A stretch of 64,000 bases of DNA from Yersinia intermedia (GCF_900635455.1 NZ_LR134116.1:186001-250000); one strand, 5' to 3'; positions 32,685 through 41,960 are shown, numbered from the stretch's first letter. Notes: a model not told the origin generated them from the letters alone. Made by a program: numbers and translations.

Positions 32685-33400
32685 TGCATTTTTATCGCCC
32701 ACTCGAGAGTATTTCCGCCATTAGCTTCGATTTGGATGACACCCTGTACGACAATCGGCCGGTGATTACCCGCACTGAACAAGAGTCGGTGGCATTTTTG
32801 CAGCAGTATCATCCCAATCTGGCGCAGTTACAGGCCACTGATTTTCAACGTTTTCGCACTGAGTTGCTGGCGCAGGACCCGGACATCTACCACGATGTTA
32901 CCCAGTGGCGCTGGCATGCCATTGAACTGGGCTTGATACGTCATGGCTTAAGTAAGGCTGAGGCGCAATGTGGCGCTGATGCAGCCATGGAGAACTTCGC
33001 CCTATGGCGTAGCCGTATTTATGTGCCAGCAGCCACCCATGACACCTTGAGCGCGCTGGCTGAGCATTATCCACTGGTGGCAATCACCAATGGCAATGCC
33101 GATCCTAAAGCCTGTGGTCTGGATCGTTACTTCCAGTTTGTGCTGCGCTCTGGCCCTCATGGCCGTGCCAAGCCTTTCCGCGATATGTACCATAAAGCGG
33201 CAAACCATCTGGATATCCCGCTCAAACAGATTCTGCATGTGGGTGATGATTTGACCACCGATGTTGCTGGTGCACTGCGTTGCGGCATGCAGGCTTGCTG
33301 GATTAATGACCGCCAGCAGAACCTGATGACGGCCAGTGATAGCCGCTTATTACCACATATTGAGATTTCTCAGTTGGCTTCCCTGACAGCATTGCTATAA
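32684..33400 (+). CDS. yigB: HAD-family phosphatase YigB
   Basis: HAD hydrolase; the E. coli orthologue dephosphorylates FMN (5-amino-6-(5-phospho-D-ribitylamino)uracil/FMN range) and other small phosphates. The 238 residues have motif [11 protein letters not shown] (D16, D18), motif II ITNGNA, a Lys in [10 protein letters not shown] and motif [15 protein letters not shown]. The start shares one base with the xerC stop (TGATG), so translation is coupled. Confidence 0.94.
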   Translation: MHFYRPLESISAISFDLDDTLYDNRPVITRTEQESVAFLQQYHPNLAQLQATDFQRFRTELLAQDPDIYHDVTQWRWHAIELGLIRHGLSKAEAQCGADAAMENFALWRSRIYVPAATHDTLSALAEHYPLVAITNGNADPKACGLDRYFQFVLRSGPHGRAKPFRDMYHKAANHLDIPLKQILHVGDDLTTDVAGALRCGMQACWINDRQQNLMTASDSRLLPHIEISQLASLTALL

Positions 33401-33420
33401 TCCTGTTTAAATTTACAGTG
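33374..33420 (+). promoter_or_regulatory. uvrD promoter with LexA (SOS) box
   Basis: A perfect -10 TATAAT (33396-33401) is 16 bases after TTGGCT (33374-33379). CTG (33403-33405), ten A/T bases, CAG (33416-33418) match the LexA box CTG-N10-CAG and cover the expected start point, so LexA would block initiation, as known for E. coli uvrD. The promoter overlaps the end of yigB. Confidence 0.88.
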
Positions 33421-33475
33421 GAATATGGGCGGTAGTGATCTGTCTATTTTCCCTTTTACCCGATAAACGGTGCCT

Positions 33476-35638
33476 ATGGACGTTTCTGATCTGCTCGACA
33501 GCCTGAATGAAAAACAACGCGAAGCCGTGGCCGCGCCACGCTGCAACCTGTTGGTCCTGGCCGGCGCAGGCAGTGGCAAAACCCGGGTGCTGGTTCACCG
33601 TATCGCCTGGCTGCTATCAGTAGAAAACGCCTCTCCTTACTCGATTATTGCAGTGACGTTCACCAATAAAGCGGCGGCCGAAATGCGCCACCGTATTGAA
33701 CACTTGATTGGCACCAGTCAGGGCGGAATGTGGATTGGGACTTTCCATGGGTTGGCGCACCGCTTGCTGCGCGCTCATCACATGGATGCTAACTTGCCGC
33801 AGGACTTTCAAATTCTTGATAGCGACGATCAGCTACGGTTATTAAAACGTTTGGTTAAAGCACTGAATTTAGATGATAAACAATGGCCACCGCGTCAGGC
33901 GATGTGGTACATCAACGGCAAAAAAGACGAAGGATTACGGCCACAGCATATTGAGAGCTATGGCAATCCGGTTGAAGCGACCTGGCTGCGTATCTATCAG
34001 GCGTATCAGGAAGCCTGTGACCGCGCCGGTCTGGTGGATTTTGCTGAGCTGTTGTTGCGTGCACACGAGTTGTGGCTAAACAAACCCCATATTCTTAATC
34101 ATTATCGTGAACGCTTTACCAACATTTTGGTGGATGAGTTTCAGGATACCAACAATATCCAATACGCCTGGATCCGCCTGCTGGCAGGTGACCGTTCCAA
34201 TGTGATGATCGTCGGTGACGATGACCAATCAATCTATGGTTGGCGCGGGGCGCAGGTGGAAAATATCCAGCGCTTCTTGAAAGATTTCCCTGGTGCTGAA
34301 ACCATCCGGTTGGAGCAGAACTATCGTTCTACCAGCAATATTTTGACGGCAGCAAACACCCTAATTGCCAATAATGATGGGCGCATGGGGAAAAACCTGT
34401 GGACGGACGGCGCCGAAGGCGAACCGATCTCACTCTATTGCGCCTTTAACGAACTGGATGAAGCGCGCTTTGTGGTTAACCGCATCAAAGCCTGGCAGGA
34501 CAATGGTGGTGCCCTGAATGATTGCGCCATCTTGTATCGTAGCAACGCCCAATCGCGCGTTTTGGAAGAAGCACTATTACAGACCGCGATGCCGTACCGT
34601 ATTTATGGCGGTCAGCGCTTCTTCGAACGTCAGGAGATTAAAGACGCGCTGGCTTATTTGCGGCTAATTTCCAACTGCAATGATGATGCTGCTTTTGAGC
34701 GAGTGGTCAATACACCTACTCGCGGTATTGGCGATCGCACATTAGATGTGGTGCGCCAAACCGCCCGTGACCGCCAGCTAACGCTATGGCAATCAACCCG
34801 TGCCATGTTGCAGGAAAAAGTGCTGGCAGGCCGCGCAGCCTCTGCGCTGCAACGTTTTGTTGAGCTGGTGGACTCCCTGGCCCATGAAACAGCGGATATG
34901 CCGTTGCATGTCCAAAGCGATAGAGTGATTCGTGATTCCGGTTTGTGGTCGATGTACGAACAGGAAAAAGGTGAAAAAGGTCAGGCGCGCGTTGAGAACC
35001 TTGAAGAATTAGTCAATGCGACCCGTCAATACAGTTATCAGGATGAAGATCAGGATCTGATGCCACTACAGGCTTTCTTGTCTCATGCGGCGCTGGAAGC
35101 CGGAGAGGGGCAGGCCGATGCTTATCAGGATGCGGTGCAATTAATGACTCTGCATTCAGCGAAAGGCTTGGAGTTCCCGCAGGTATTCATTGTGGGTATG
35201 GAAGAGGGGATGTTCCCGAGCCAGATGTCACTGGATGAAGGTGGCCGTCTGGAAGAGGAACGCCGGCTGGCCTATGTTGGGGTCACTCGCGCCATGCAGA
35301 AACTGACACTTTGTTATGCAGAGAGCCGCCGTCTGTACGGCAAAGAAGTGAATCATCGACCATCCCGTTTTATCGGCGAGCTGCCGCAGGAATGTGTCGA
35401 AGAAGTGCGGCTACGCGCCACGGTCTCCCGCCCGGTGAATCACCGCAACATGGGTACGCCGATGAATGAGAATGACAGCGGCTTTTCACTGGGTCAGCGG
35501 GTGCGTCATCCTAAGTTTGGTGAAGGTACCGTGGTTAATCTGGAAGGCAGCGGCGAACACAGCCGGTTGCAAATTGCTTTTCCCGGTGAGGGGATTAAGT
35601 GGTTGGTCGCGGCTTATGCCCGATTAGAAGCCGTATAA
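33476..35638 (+). CDS. uvrD: DNA helicase II UvrD
   Basis: 3'-5' SF1 helicase of nucleotide-excision and mismatch repair. ATG 33476 gives 720 residues (MDVSDLLDSLNEKQREAVAAP), the E. coli length; two upstream codons in frame are not conserved. Motifs: Walker A GAGSGKT (near 29-35), TFTNKAAAEM, VDEFQDTN, GDDDQSIYGWRGA, VTLHSAKG-type LMTLHSAKGLE, and VGVTRAM. A Tudor-like C-terminal domain follows (LGQRVRHPKFGEGTVVN). It has its own SOS-regulated promoter. Confidence 0.98.
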   Translation: MDVSDLLDSLNEKQREAVAAPRCNLLVLAGAGSGKTRVLVHRIAWLLSVENASPYSIIAVTFTNKAAAEMRHRIEHLIGTSQGGMWIGTFHGLAHRLLRAHHMDANLPQDFQILDSDDQLRLLKRLVKALNLDDKQWPPRQAMWYINGKKDEGLRPQHIESYGNPVEATWLRIYQAYQEACDRAGLVDFAELLLRAHELWLNKPHILNHYRERFTNILVDEFQDTNNIQYAWIRLLAGDRSNVMIVGDDDQSIYGWRGAQVENIQRFLKDFPGAETIRLEQNYRSTSNILTAANTLIANNDGRMGKNLWTDGAEGEPISLYCAFNELDEARFVVNRIKAWQDNGGALNDCAILYRSNAQSRVLEEALLQTAMPYRIYGGQRFFERQEIKDALAYLRLISNCNDDAAFERVVNTPTRGIGDRTLDVVRQTARDRQLTLWQSTRAMLQEKVLAGRAASALQRFVELVDSLAHETADMPLHVQSDRVIRDSGLWSMYEQEKGEKGQARVENLEELVNATRQYSYQDEDQDLMPLQAFLSHAALEAGEGQADAYQDAVQLMTLHSAKGLEFPQVFIVGMEEGMFPSQMSLDEGGRLEEERRLAYVGVTRAMQKLTLCYAESRRLYGKEVNHRPSRFIGELPQECVEEVRLRATVSRPVNHRNMGTPMNENDSGFSLGQRVRHPKFGEGTVVNLEGSGEHSRLQIAFPGEGIKWLVAAYARLEAV

Positions 35639-35640
35639 AT

Positions 35641-35765
35641 TTACCCTGCGGTCTTGACGCCGCAGCGGCGTTAGCGGCATTCACTTACCCGAATCACTTA
35701 CTCATGTAAGCTCATCGGGATGCGTTCATTTGCTGCCTTGCTGCAACGTCAATAACTTTGGGTAA
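35641..35765. repeat. ERIC element after uvrD
   Basis: About 125 bases with ends TTACCCTGCGGTCTTGACGC and AATAACTTTGGGTA and centre CACTTACTCATGTAAGCTC. It starts at the uvrD stop. Confidence 0.88.
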
Positions 35766-35810
35766 ACCCTGCGGTCTTGACGCCGCAGCGGTGTTAGCGG
35801 TGCTCATCCT
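35766..35810. repeat. Partial ERIC copy overlapping the tetR 3' end
   Basis: About 45 bases repeat the left part of the preceding ERIC (CCCTGCGGTCTTGACGCCGC). The TAA stop of the TetR gene (35794-35796) and its last few codons lie within this repeat-derived stretch. Confidence 0.7.
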
Positions 35811-36450
35811 GAGGCGCTTGCCTGGCATCGGTTTCAGCCTGCAACAGAATCGCTTTCCCCATCCACTGCGTCACATCCTGAATACCCGCATCATCCAAAT
35901 GCCAAATATCTTTCAGCACCATAAACACTTCTGAGCCATAAATTAATGAGAAAGAATAGATCACCCGTTGCAAGGCCTCCGGTGACAACTTCCCTTCCAG
36001 CGGCTCGACAGCCAGCTTCAATAACCGCTTACGGTTACCGCGCACTAACTTCTCTTCACTGTTAGGGTTGCTGCGGTCAGCCGCCCATTGTTGCAATGAC
36101 AGATGCAGCGCGGCACGAAGTACACCTTCGTGTTGCAACATACGCGGATAAGCAAAAGAGAGCAGTTCCGCAATGCGTTGCCGAGCGTCTGGTTGGGTAG
36201 GCTGCCATGCCAATATCGGCCCAAGGCTTTCATCGACCATGGCAGAAACTAACGCACTTTGCGTCGGGAAATAGCGATAAGCCGTAGCGCGCGAGAGTTG
36301 CGCCGCATTTGCTACGTCTGTTATCGATGGAAATGTCCCTTGTTCATACATCGACATCGCCGTATCGATCAGTAACCGCCGGGTTCTGGCTTTGATGGTG
36401 GTCAGTGATGGAGAGGCGCGCTCCTGTTTATCCTGATTATGCACGGTCAC
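35794..36450 (-). CDS. TetR-family transcriptional regulator
   Basis: 218 residues with an N-terminal TetR helix-turn-helix (RTRRLLIDTAMSMYEQG, then FPSITDVANAAQLSRATAYR, YFPTQSALVSAMVDE, about 24-75) and a helical ligand-binding domain without recognisable ligand signature. It is divergent from the Tm-1-like operon, with two near-identical palindromes between them, so it most likely represses itself and that operon. The C-terminus (APQDEHR) is encoded by an ERIC-derived segment. Target and inducer are unknown. Confidence 0.88.
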   Translation of the reverse strand: MTVHNQDKQERASPSLTTIKARTRRLLIDTAMSMYEQGTFPSITDVANAAQLSRATAYRYFPTQSALVSAMVDESLGPILAWQPTQPDARQRIAELLSFAYPRMLQHEGVLRAALHLSLQQWAADRSNPNSEEKLVRGNRKRLLKLAVEPLEGKLSPEALQRVIYSFSLIYGSEVFMVLKDIWHLDDAGIQDVTQWMGKAILLQAETDARQAPQDEHR

Positions 36451-36534
36451 TCCATGGTCAATAACGAGTATCTGCGCTCACTATAACAAACCGATCGCAC
36501 AAATCGCCATGAATGCATTTCACATGCAAACTAA

Positions 36535-36556
36535 TTTTGAGACTGTAGTCTCAAAA
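36535..36556. promoter_or_regulatory. Operator 1, perfect 22-base palindrome
   Basis: TTTTGAGACT-GT-AGTCTCAAAA, perfect 10-bp arms (36535-36544, 36547-36556), in the gap between the divergent TetR gene and the Tm-1-like operon. No T run, so not a terminator. Predicted TetR-family binding site. Confidence 0.75.
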
Positions 36557-36577
36557 CTCAGCAGTACTCTTTGCGAA

Positions 36578-36599
36578 AATGATACTCTAGTCTCAATAT
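36578..36599. promoter_or_regulatory. Operator 2, related palindrome
   Basis: TGATACT-CT-AGTCTCA repeats the operator 1 arms with one mismatch in the core 7 (TGATACT for TGAGACT). Its centre is 42 bases from that of operator 1, about four DNA turns. Confidence 0.65.
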
Positions 36600-36702
36600 G
36601 ATTCTATCTTAACCAACTCGCTTCGTTGTTCGGCTGTAAGCAGAAAGTAAACTTCCATTAAAAAGAAGTGAGCTACACGCGCATTCATAGAAGGATGTTC
36701 AG

Positions 36703-37926
36703 ATGCCTCGTCATATTTTTATCGCGACTACCACAGATACCAAAGGCGAAGAACTGACGTATGTCAGTGAATTGATTAAAGCAACCGGGCTAACAACGGT
36801 CACGGTAGATTTATCGACTAAAGAAGGCCAACGCGCCAGTGGCGCAGATATCTCAGCCGAAACGGTGGCGGGCCATCACCCTGACGGGCGTCAGGCGGTG
36901 TTCTGTGGTGATAGAGGGCGGGCTATCAGTGCAATGGCCGTCGCTTTTGAGCGTTTTATTGCCAGCCGCGATGATGTGGCCGCGTTATTAGGTCTGGGTG
37001 GCTCTGGCGGCACCGCGTTGATTACACCGGCCATGCAAGGCTTACCGATTGGTATTCCTAAACTGATGGTATCTACCATGGCTTCTGGTGATGTTTCAGG
37101 TTACATCGGTGCCAGTGATATCGCCATGATGTACTCCGTTACTGATATTGCCGGGCTTAACCGTATTTCTCGCCGTGTGCTGAGTAATGCGGCTCATCAA
37201 ATTGCCGGTGCAGTCTATTTCGCCAAAGAAGAGTTGCTGGTTGATGATAAACCGGCGCTGGGTTTGACCATGTTTGGTGTGACAACCCCCTGTATTCAGG
37301 CTGTCAGTGCCGCATTATCAGACGAATATGACTGTTTGGTGTTCCACGCCACCGGTAGCGGCGGCAAAGCCATGGAAAAGCTGGCCGAAAGCGGTTTGCT
37401 GGCGGGGGCACTTGATCTGACCACCACCGAGGTCTGCGACCTGTTATTTGACGGGGTACTGGCCTGTGGGCCGGAACGCTTCGATGCTATTGCCCATAGC
37501 AACATTCCGTATGTTGGCTCTTGTGGCGCATTGGATATGGTTAACTTCGGTAGCCCGGCAACTATTCCGGCTAAATATGCCGATCGCTTGTTCTATAAAC
37601 ATAACGCCCAAGTGACGCTGATGCGTACCACCGAGCAAGAAAATATTCAAATGGCACGCTGGATTGGCGAGAAGCTCAATCGCTGTCAGGGTGAAGTGCG
37701 CTTCTTAATTCCAGCCGGCGGATTCTCGGCACTGGATGCTCCGGGCCAGCCATTCTGGGATGAAAAAGCGTTAAAAGCCTTTATCGATACGTTGGAAGAG
37801 ACCGTCATTCAAACCGATAAACGCCGCTTGGTGCACTATCCATTCAATATTAACGACCCACAGTTTGCGCAAGCTGCGGTAGAAAACTTTAAAGAAATAG
37901 CAAAGAGCCCATTCCACCCTAAATAA
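36703..37926 (+). CDS. UPF0261 / Tm-1-like ATP-binding domain protein
   Basis: 407 residues of the UPF0261 family, which corresponds to the N-terminal domain of the tomato virus-resistance protein Tm-1. Visible: N-terminal segment [17 protein letters not shown], a Gly-rich loop [13 protein letters not shown] (near 88-100), [27 protein letters not shown] and [13 protein letters not shown]. No signal peptide or membrane segment. AAGGATG precedes the ATG. The biochemical role is unknown to me; the co-occurring downstream gene matches the other half of Tm-1. The gene is divergent from the TetR regulator. Confidence 0.88.
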   Translation: MPRHIFIATTTDTKGEELTYVSELIKATGLTTVTVDLSTKEGQRASGADISAETVAGHHPDGRQAVFCGDRGRAISAMAVAFERFIASRDDVAALLGLGGSGGTALITPAMQGLPIGIPKLMVSTMASGDVSGYIGASDIAMMYSVTDIAGLNRISRRVLSNAAHQIAGAVYFAKEELLVDDKPALGLTMFGVTTPCIQAVSAALSDEYDCLVFHATGSGGKAMEKLAESGLLAGALDLTTTEVCDLLFDGVLACGPERFDAIAHSNIPYVGSCGALDMVNFGSPATIPAKYADRLFYKHNAQVTLMRTTEQENIQMARWIGEKLNRCQGEVRFLIPAGGFSALDAPGQPFWDEKALKAFIDTLEETVIQTDKRRLVHYPFNINDPQFAQAAVENFKEIAKSPFHPK

Positions 37927-37981
37927 TTCGAGCTGCAGGAAGGCAGCCAACGCATCTGCCGCTTGAAGTATGACGGGTATA
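37923..37981. repeat. Internally deleted ERIC remnant inside the Tm-1-like operon
   Basis: TAATTCGAGCTGCAGGAAGG at one end and GCTTGAAGTATGACGGGTAT at the other are the two ERIC ends in minus orientation; the central 65 bases are missing. It separates the two genes of the operon. Confidence 0.75.
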
Positions 37982-38008
37982 GGGTCATTTAATATCTGGA
38001 GAAGTCAC

Positions 38009-38839
38009 ATGCCAAAATTTCAACGCCAGGCCATTTTAGCCAAATTTCGGGAAATGATTGCCCGCCGTGAGCCGATTATCGGTGGCGGTGCGGGCACAGG
38101 GCTGTCAGCTAAATGTGAAGAAGCTGGCGGAATTGATCTTATCGTTATCTATAACTCAGGCCGCTATCGTATGGCGGGTCGTGGGTCGCTGGCAGGTTTG
38201 CTGGCCTACGGGAATGCCAATGAAATCGTGGTCGATATGGCCAAAGAAGTGCTGCCGGTGGTCAAGAATACGCCAGTGCTGGCGGGGGTGAATGGTACTG
38301 ACCCATTCTGTCAGTTCGATCACTTTTTGGATCAATTAAAAGCATTGGGTTTTTCTGGCGTGCAGAACTTCCCAACCGTTGGGTTAATTGACGGTAACTT
38401 CCGCGCCAATCTGGAAGAAACCGGCATGGGTTATGGCCTGGAAGTGGATATGATCCGCCTGGCTCACGAAAAAGATTTACTGACTACCCCTTATGTTTTC
38501 AGTGCCGCCGATGCGGTTGCCATGACACAAGCGGGGGCCGACATTATTGTGCCACATATGGGGCTGACGACTGGCGGTAACATTGGTGCGGACACGGCAC
38601 TGAAGCTGGCGGACTGTGTGCCTCTGATTAATGACTGGGCTGCGGCCGCAAAAGCGGTACGTGACGATATTATTGTGCTGTGCCACGGTGGGCCAATCTC
38701 CTCACCAGAAGATGCCCAATACATTATGGATAACTGCCCGCAATGTGACGGTTTCTACGGTGCCAGTTCGATGGAACGTTTGCCGACTGAAATAGCACTG
38801 ACGAACACCACCAAACAGTTTAAAAATATAAAGCGTTGA
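38009..38839 (+). CDS. TIM-barrel / phosphoenolpyruvate hydrolase-like protein
   Basis: 276 residues of the TIM-barrel signal-transduction family (annotated elsewhere as PEP hydrolase-like), equivalent to the C-terminal domain of Tm-1. Segments: [20 protein letters not shown] (about 20-39), [65 protein letters not shown] and [17 protein letters not shown] 38009 is chosen because TGGAGAAG lies 7-8 bases upstream and [10 protein letters not shown] fits the family; the frame extends 13 codons into the ERIC remnant. Function not established. Confidence 0.87.
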   Translation: MPKFQRQAILAKFREMIARREPIIGGGAGTGLSAKCEEAGGIDLIVIYNSGRYRMAGRGSLAGLLAYGNANEIVVDMAKEVLPVVKNTPVLAGVNGTDPFCQFDHFLDQLKALGFSGVQNFPTVGLIDGNFRANLEETGMGYGLEVDMIRLAHEKDLLTTPYVFSAADAVAMTQAGADIIVPHMGLTTGGNIGADTALKLADCVPLINDWAAAAKAVRDDIIVLCHGGPISSPEDAQYIMDNCPQCDGFYGASSMERLPTEIALTNTTKQFKNIKR

Positions 38840-38916
38840 TATTTTGCCAATACCAAAGGGAAAGCCTGTTTTGTGAATTTTGCCAGGTTTTGGCTAAATG
38901 AAGATGCAGGATACGC

Positions 38917-38950
38917 AAAACCGAAGTCGATGTTGGCTTCGGTTTTTTTT
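38917..38950. terminator. Terminator between the Tm-1-like operon and the cupin gene
   Basis: Stem AAAACCGAAG (38917-38926) / CTTCGGTTTT (38937-38946) with a 10-base loop and T run to 38950. The A-rich left arm means it may also serve the converging minus-strand gene. Confidence 0.88.
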
Positions 38951-38966
38951 GCTTTTTATTACCGCA

Positions 38967-39440
38967 TCAGCGCAAATAGTTCTCACCAATACTGGCAACG
39001 CCGTACCACGCCAGAATATTACTGACATCAGCCTCACCCTCGGCGGGTGACCAACTCGCTAAATCCTCAGCGTTAACCGGCTGGTATGGGCCGTGTTTTA
39101 CCTCAAAGATGACCGCACCGACTTCCAGGGATAACACCGCATGCCAAACATTAGCCGGGATCTCCAAAATAGCGGTTTCTTTGCCCAGCAAGCTACGGTG
39201 AGTGACCTTACCCTGATCATCAAACAGCAACACAATAAAGCTGCCATGTAGGGCGGTAAGCAGTTCCCAGGTATGAGGATGGCGGTGAGGGCGGACATAG
39301 GTCTGCGGTTCCATCGCAATCGCCAGGCGCTGGATGGTGTCATCGAGTTGTGGATGAAAATTGAGATTAGCTCTCAGACGTGGTGATTGCTGGGCCTGTT
39401 GGCTCAGTTGTGCAAGGGATTGCGCGGTAATTTGCTTCAT
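38967..39440 (-). CDS. WbuC-family cupin-fold metalloprotein
   Basis: 157 residues, single cupin barrel. RPHRHPHTWELL (near 50-61) gives the metal-binding His/Glu set of cupin motif 1; IPANVWHAVLSLE gives motif 2, followed by VIFEVKHGPYQPVNAEDLASWSPAEG, typical of WbuC proteins often found near polysaccharide genes. Its reaction is unknown. It is convergent with the Tm-1-like operon and stands alone here. Confidence 0.8.
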   Translation of the reverse strand: MKQITAQSLAQLSQQAQQSPRLRANLNFHPQLDDTIQRLAIAMEPQTYVRPHRHPHTWELLTALHGSFIVLLFDDQGKVTHRSLLGKETAILEIPANVWHAVLSLEVGAVIFEVKHGPYQPVNAEDLASWSPAEGEADVSNILAWYGVASIGENYLR

Positions 39441-39656
39441 TCTGGCTGAATATCCTTAAGAGTGACTGCCTGTAATCTAACGTAAATAGAACCAGGTTAT
39501 AAGGGGGGCGGCGGTGGATTCTGTACGCTTTATCACTGTGCGCGGTCAGATAAAAAATCCAGCGCAGAAGAATAGAAAACGACAGTGATGAATTAACATC
39601 TTTTAACCGGTTGACAGCCTTTTTCTTCTCGGCGTAACATGCGCGCACTATTCTTT

Positions 39657-39728
39657 ATGAGGACATTCGCCTTGGACACACCCAGTAGATACTGGCTCAA
39701 TAACCTGTTCATATGGTGCAACTTCTAA
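39657..39728 (+). CDS. Possible corA leader peptide CorL
   Basis: A 23-codon ORF (MRTFALDTPSRYWL, then NNLFIWCNF) in the corA leader. A longer version from ATG 39639 would begin before the predicted transcription start near 39647, so I prefer ATG 39657. No clear Shine-Dalgarno sequence precedes it. Salmonella corA is controlled by a leader ORF, corL, whose translation affects Rho-dependent termination; position and size fit, but I cannot verify the sequence match. The stop overlaps the left arm of a hairpin. Confidence 0.45.
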   Translation: MRTFALDTPSRYWLNNLFIWCNF

Positions 39729-39756
39729 GGCTATCCTCTTATTTGCTGATAGCCTT
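39727..39756 (+). promoter_or_regulatory. Leader hairpin overlapping the CorL stop codon
   Basis: AAGGCTATC (39727-39735) and GATAGCCTT (39748-39756) form a perfect 9-bp stem with a 12-base loop. There is no T run. A ribosome at the leader-ORF stop would open it, so it can couple leader translation to RNA structure. Confidence 0.55.
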
Positions 39757-39898
39757 CGTGGTTGTCAGCGGCCCCGCTAAGCCGTCGCTGTGAGTCAGAT
39801 CTCCTTATGGTCTGAAACATAGAGTATTTATCAATACCTCGCTGTTTCTGTGCTTCAATGCGTTATCCCTATCCATCACCGCAAGGGAGTTTTGGCCT

Positions 39899-40858
39899 AT
39901 GCTGAGCGCATTTAAATTAAGTAACAATCGCTTATCCCGTTTGGAGCTGGATGAATCAGATGAGTCAGATGATCTGACCTCATCAATTTGGGTCGATTTA
40001 GTCGAACCCGAAGAAGGGGAGCGCGAACGCGTCCAGTCTGAATTAGGGCAAAGCCTGGCGACTCGGCCAGAGTTGGACGACATCGAGGCATCCGCCCGCT
40101 TCTTTGAAGATGAAGATGGCCTGCATATCCACTCCTTCTTCTATTATGAAGATGCTGAAGACCACGCGGGTAACTCAACCGTGGCATTTACCATCCGTGA
40201 TGGTCGCCTGTATACCCTGCGTGAGCGCGAGTTACCGGCTTTTCGTTTATATCGGATGCGGGCGCGTAACCAAACATTGGTTGATGGCAATGCTTATGAG
40301 CTGTTGCTGGATCTGTTCGAAACCAAAATTGAGCAGTTAGCCGATGAAATCGAAAACATTTACAGCGATTTGGAAGCCTTAAGTCGCGTGATTATGGAAG
40401 GGCAGCAAGGTGATGAATATGACGCCGCGTTGTCTACCTTGGCGGAACAGGAAGATATCGGTTGGAAAGTGCGCTTGTGTCTGATGGATACCCAGCGAGC
40501 ACTGAATTTCCTGGTACGTAAAGCCCGCTTGCCGAGTGGTCAACTGGAGCAAGCCCGTGAGGTATTGCGCGATATCGAATCCCTGTTGCCACACAATGAA
40601 TCCCTGTTCCAGAAGGTTAACTTCCTGATGCAGGCAGCGATGGGCTTCATCAATATCGAGCAGAACCGGATTATTAAGATCTTCTCGGTGGTGTCGGTGG
40701 TGTTCTTGCCGCCAACACTGGTGGCATCCAGCTACGGGATGAACTTTGAGTTTATGCCGGAATTGCGCTGGTCATTTGGCTATCCAGGTGCAATCAGTTT
40801 GATGATTATCGCGGGTTTGGCGCCATACTTGTATTTCAAGCGCAAGAACTGGCTCTAA
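39899..40858 (+). CDS. corA: Magnesium/cobalt/nickel transporter CorA
   Basis: Pentameric Mg2+ channel of the inner membrane. 319 residues: a large acidic cytoplasmic N-terminal domain ([24 protein letters not shown]), long stalk helices, then two C-terminal membrane helices with the signature [10 protein letters not shown] after the first ([22 protein letters not shown]). The C-terminal KRKNWL basic end is conserved. AAGGGAG lies 9 bases before the ATG. E. coli CorA is 316 residues. Confidence 0.97.
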   Translation: MLSAFKLSNNRLSRLELDESDESDDLTSSIWVDLVEPEEGERERVQSELGQSLATRPELDDIEASARFFEDEDGLHIHSFFYYEDAEDHAGNSTVAFTIRDGRLYTLRERELPAFRLYRMRARNQTLVDGNAYELLLDLFETKIEQLADEIENIYSDLEALSRVIMEGQQGDEYDAALSTLAEQEDIGWKVRLCLMDTQRALNFLVRKARLPSGQLEQAREVLRDIESLLPHNESLFQKVNFLMQAAMGFINIEQNRIIKIFSVVSVVFLPPTLVASSYGMNFEFMPELRWSFGYPGAISLMIIAGLAPYLYFKRKNWL

Positions 40859-40943
40859 TCTAACCTTCGTCCTTGAAGCTGCAGGGGTGTTAGCTGCGTT
40901 CACGCATCCGATTGCCTACCTGCAACTTCAAGTTCTTTGGTTA
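40859..40943. repeat. Shortened ERIC element after corA
   Basis: TAACCTTCGTCCTTGAAGCT and CTGCAACTTCAAGTTCTTTG are the two ERIC ends, joined by a shortened centre of about 40 bases. It starts at the corA stop. Confidence 0.7.
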
Positions 40944-40990
40944 TCAATTCATAACTCATTGAGTAACTGGCGTTTTTGTAGCTTTGGTAT

Positions 40991-41881
40991 CTAGGCGCGC
41001 AACTTACGTTGGGTGTAGAGCGCATCCAGCGTGAACAGCAATAGAGCGGCCCAGATAAAGGCGAAAGTCACCATTTTATCGTTACCAATGGTCTCGCCGT
41101 AGAAGGTTACCGCCAGAATAAACATCAGCGTTGGCCCGAGGTATTGGAAAAAGCCCAATGTCGATAGTTTTAAACGGGTGGCGGCGGCGGTGAAGAACAG
41201 TAGCGGGATCGTGGTAATCACCCCAGCGGCGGCCAATAACAGATTAAGTGACCAGGCATTGGCACTCATATGGCTGGTCGGGCTATCGGCAATAAAGAAC
41301 AGATACACCGCGGCTATCGGCAATAACCACATGGTTTCCACCAACATACCGGTTTGGGCATCAATCCCCAGTTTTTTACGGATCAGACCGTATAAAGCAA
41401 AGCTGATTGCTAACCCCAGGGCGATTATTGGTAACGAGCCAAACTGCCACAACTGGATCAATACCCCACCGAATGCTAATGCTACCGCCACCCACTGCAT
41501 GCGGCGAAAGCGCTCACCCAGAAACAACATACCGAATAACACATTCACCAGCGGGTTGATAAAATAGCCCAAACTGGCTTCGAGCATATGATTGTGGTTC
41601 ACCGCCCAGATAAACAACAGCCAGTTACTGGCAATCAATACGGCGGTAACGGCCAGCAATAACAGGCGTTTGCCGTTTCTACAAGCACTGCGTACTTGCG
41701 GCCAATTGCGGCTAACCGTTAGCAGGATCAACATAAAGAAAAATGACCAGATAATCCGATGCGTCAAAATTTCATCAGCCGGCACCTGTTGGATGAGCTT
41801 GAAATAAGCAGGGGCAATACCCCAAATAAAATAAGCTGCCAGAGCAAATAAAATGCCCTGACGGGTTCGTTGTTTATCCAT
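40991..41881 (-). CDS. rarD: EamA-family transporter RarD
   Basis: Ten-TM drug/metabolite (DMT) transporter; E. coli RarD was linked to chloramphenicol sensitivity, true substrate unknown. The 296 residues contain two EamA repeats, with conserved ALAAYFIWGIAPAYFKLI, VPADEILTHRIIWSF, LEASLGYFINPLVNVLFGML and FFQYLGPTLMFILAV. The Lys/Arg-rich C-terminus is short. Convergent with corA. Confidence 0.94.
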   Translation of the reverse strand: MDKQRTRQGILFALAAYFIWGIAPAYFKLIQQVPADEILTHRIIWSFFFMLILLTVSRNWPQVRSACRNGKRLLLLAVTAVLIASNWLLFIWAVNHNHMLEASLGYFINPLVNVLFGMLFLGERFRRMQWVAVALAFGGVLIQLWQFGSLPIIALGLAISFALYGLIRKKLGIDAQTGMLVETMWLLPIAAVYLFFIADSPTSHMSANAWSLNLLLAAAGVITTIPLLFFTAAATRLKLSTLGFFQYLGPTLMFILAVTFYGETIGNDKMVTFAFIWAALLLFTLDALYTQRKLRA

Positions 41882-41960
41882 GGTGTGGCTCGGAACAAGA
41901 AAGGAGATGCGGTGAGTGTACTTAACTTTACGCTACGAATCATCACCGCTGACGGGCAAA

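Larger units (their letters stand above)
39441..39898 (+). other. cupin-corA intergenic region and corA leader
   Basis: 458 bases. The first 170 show nothing recognisable. A good promoter, TTGACA (39611-39616), 18 bases, TAACAT (39635-39640), would start transcription near 39647, giving a corA leader of about 250 bases. The leader holds a short ORF and a hairpin listed separately. Confidence 0.65.
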
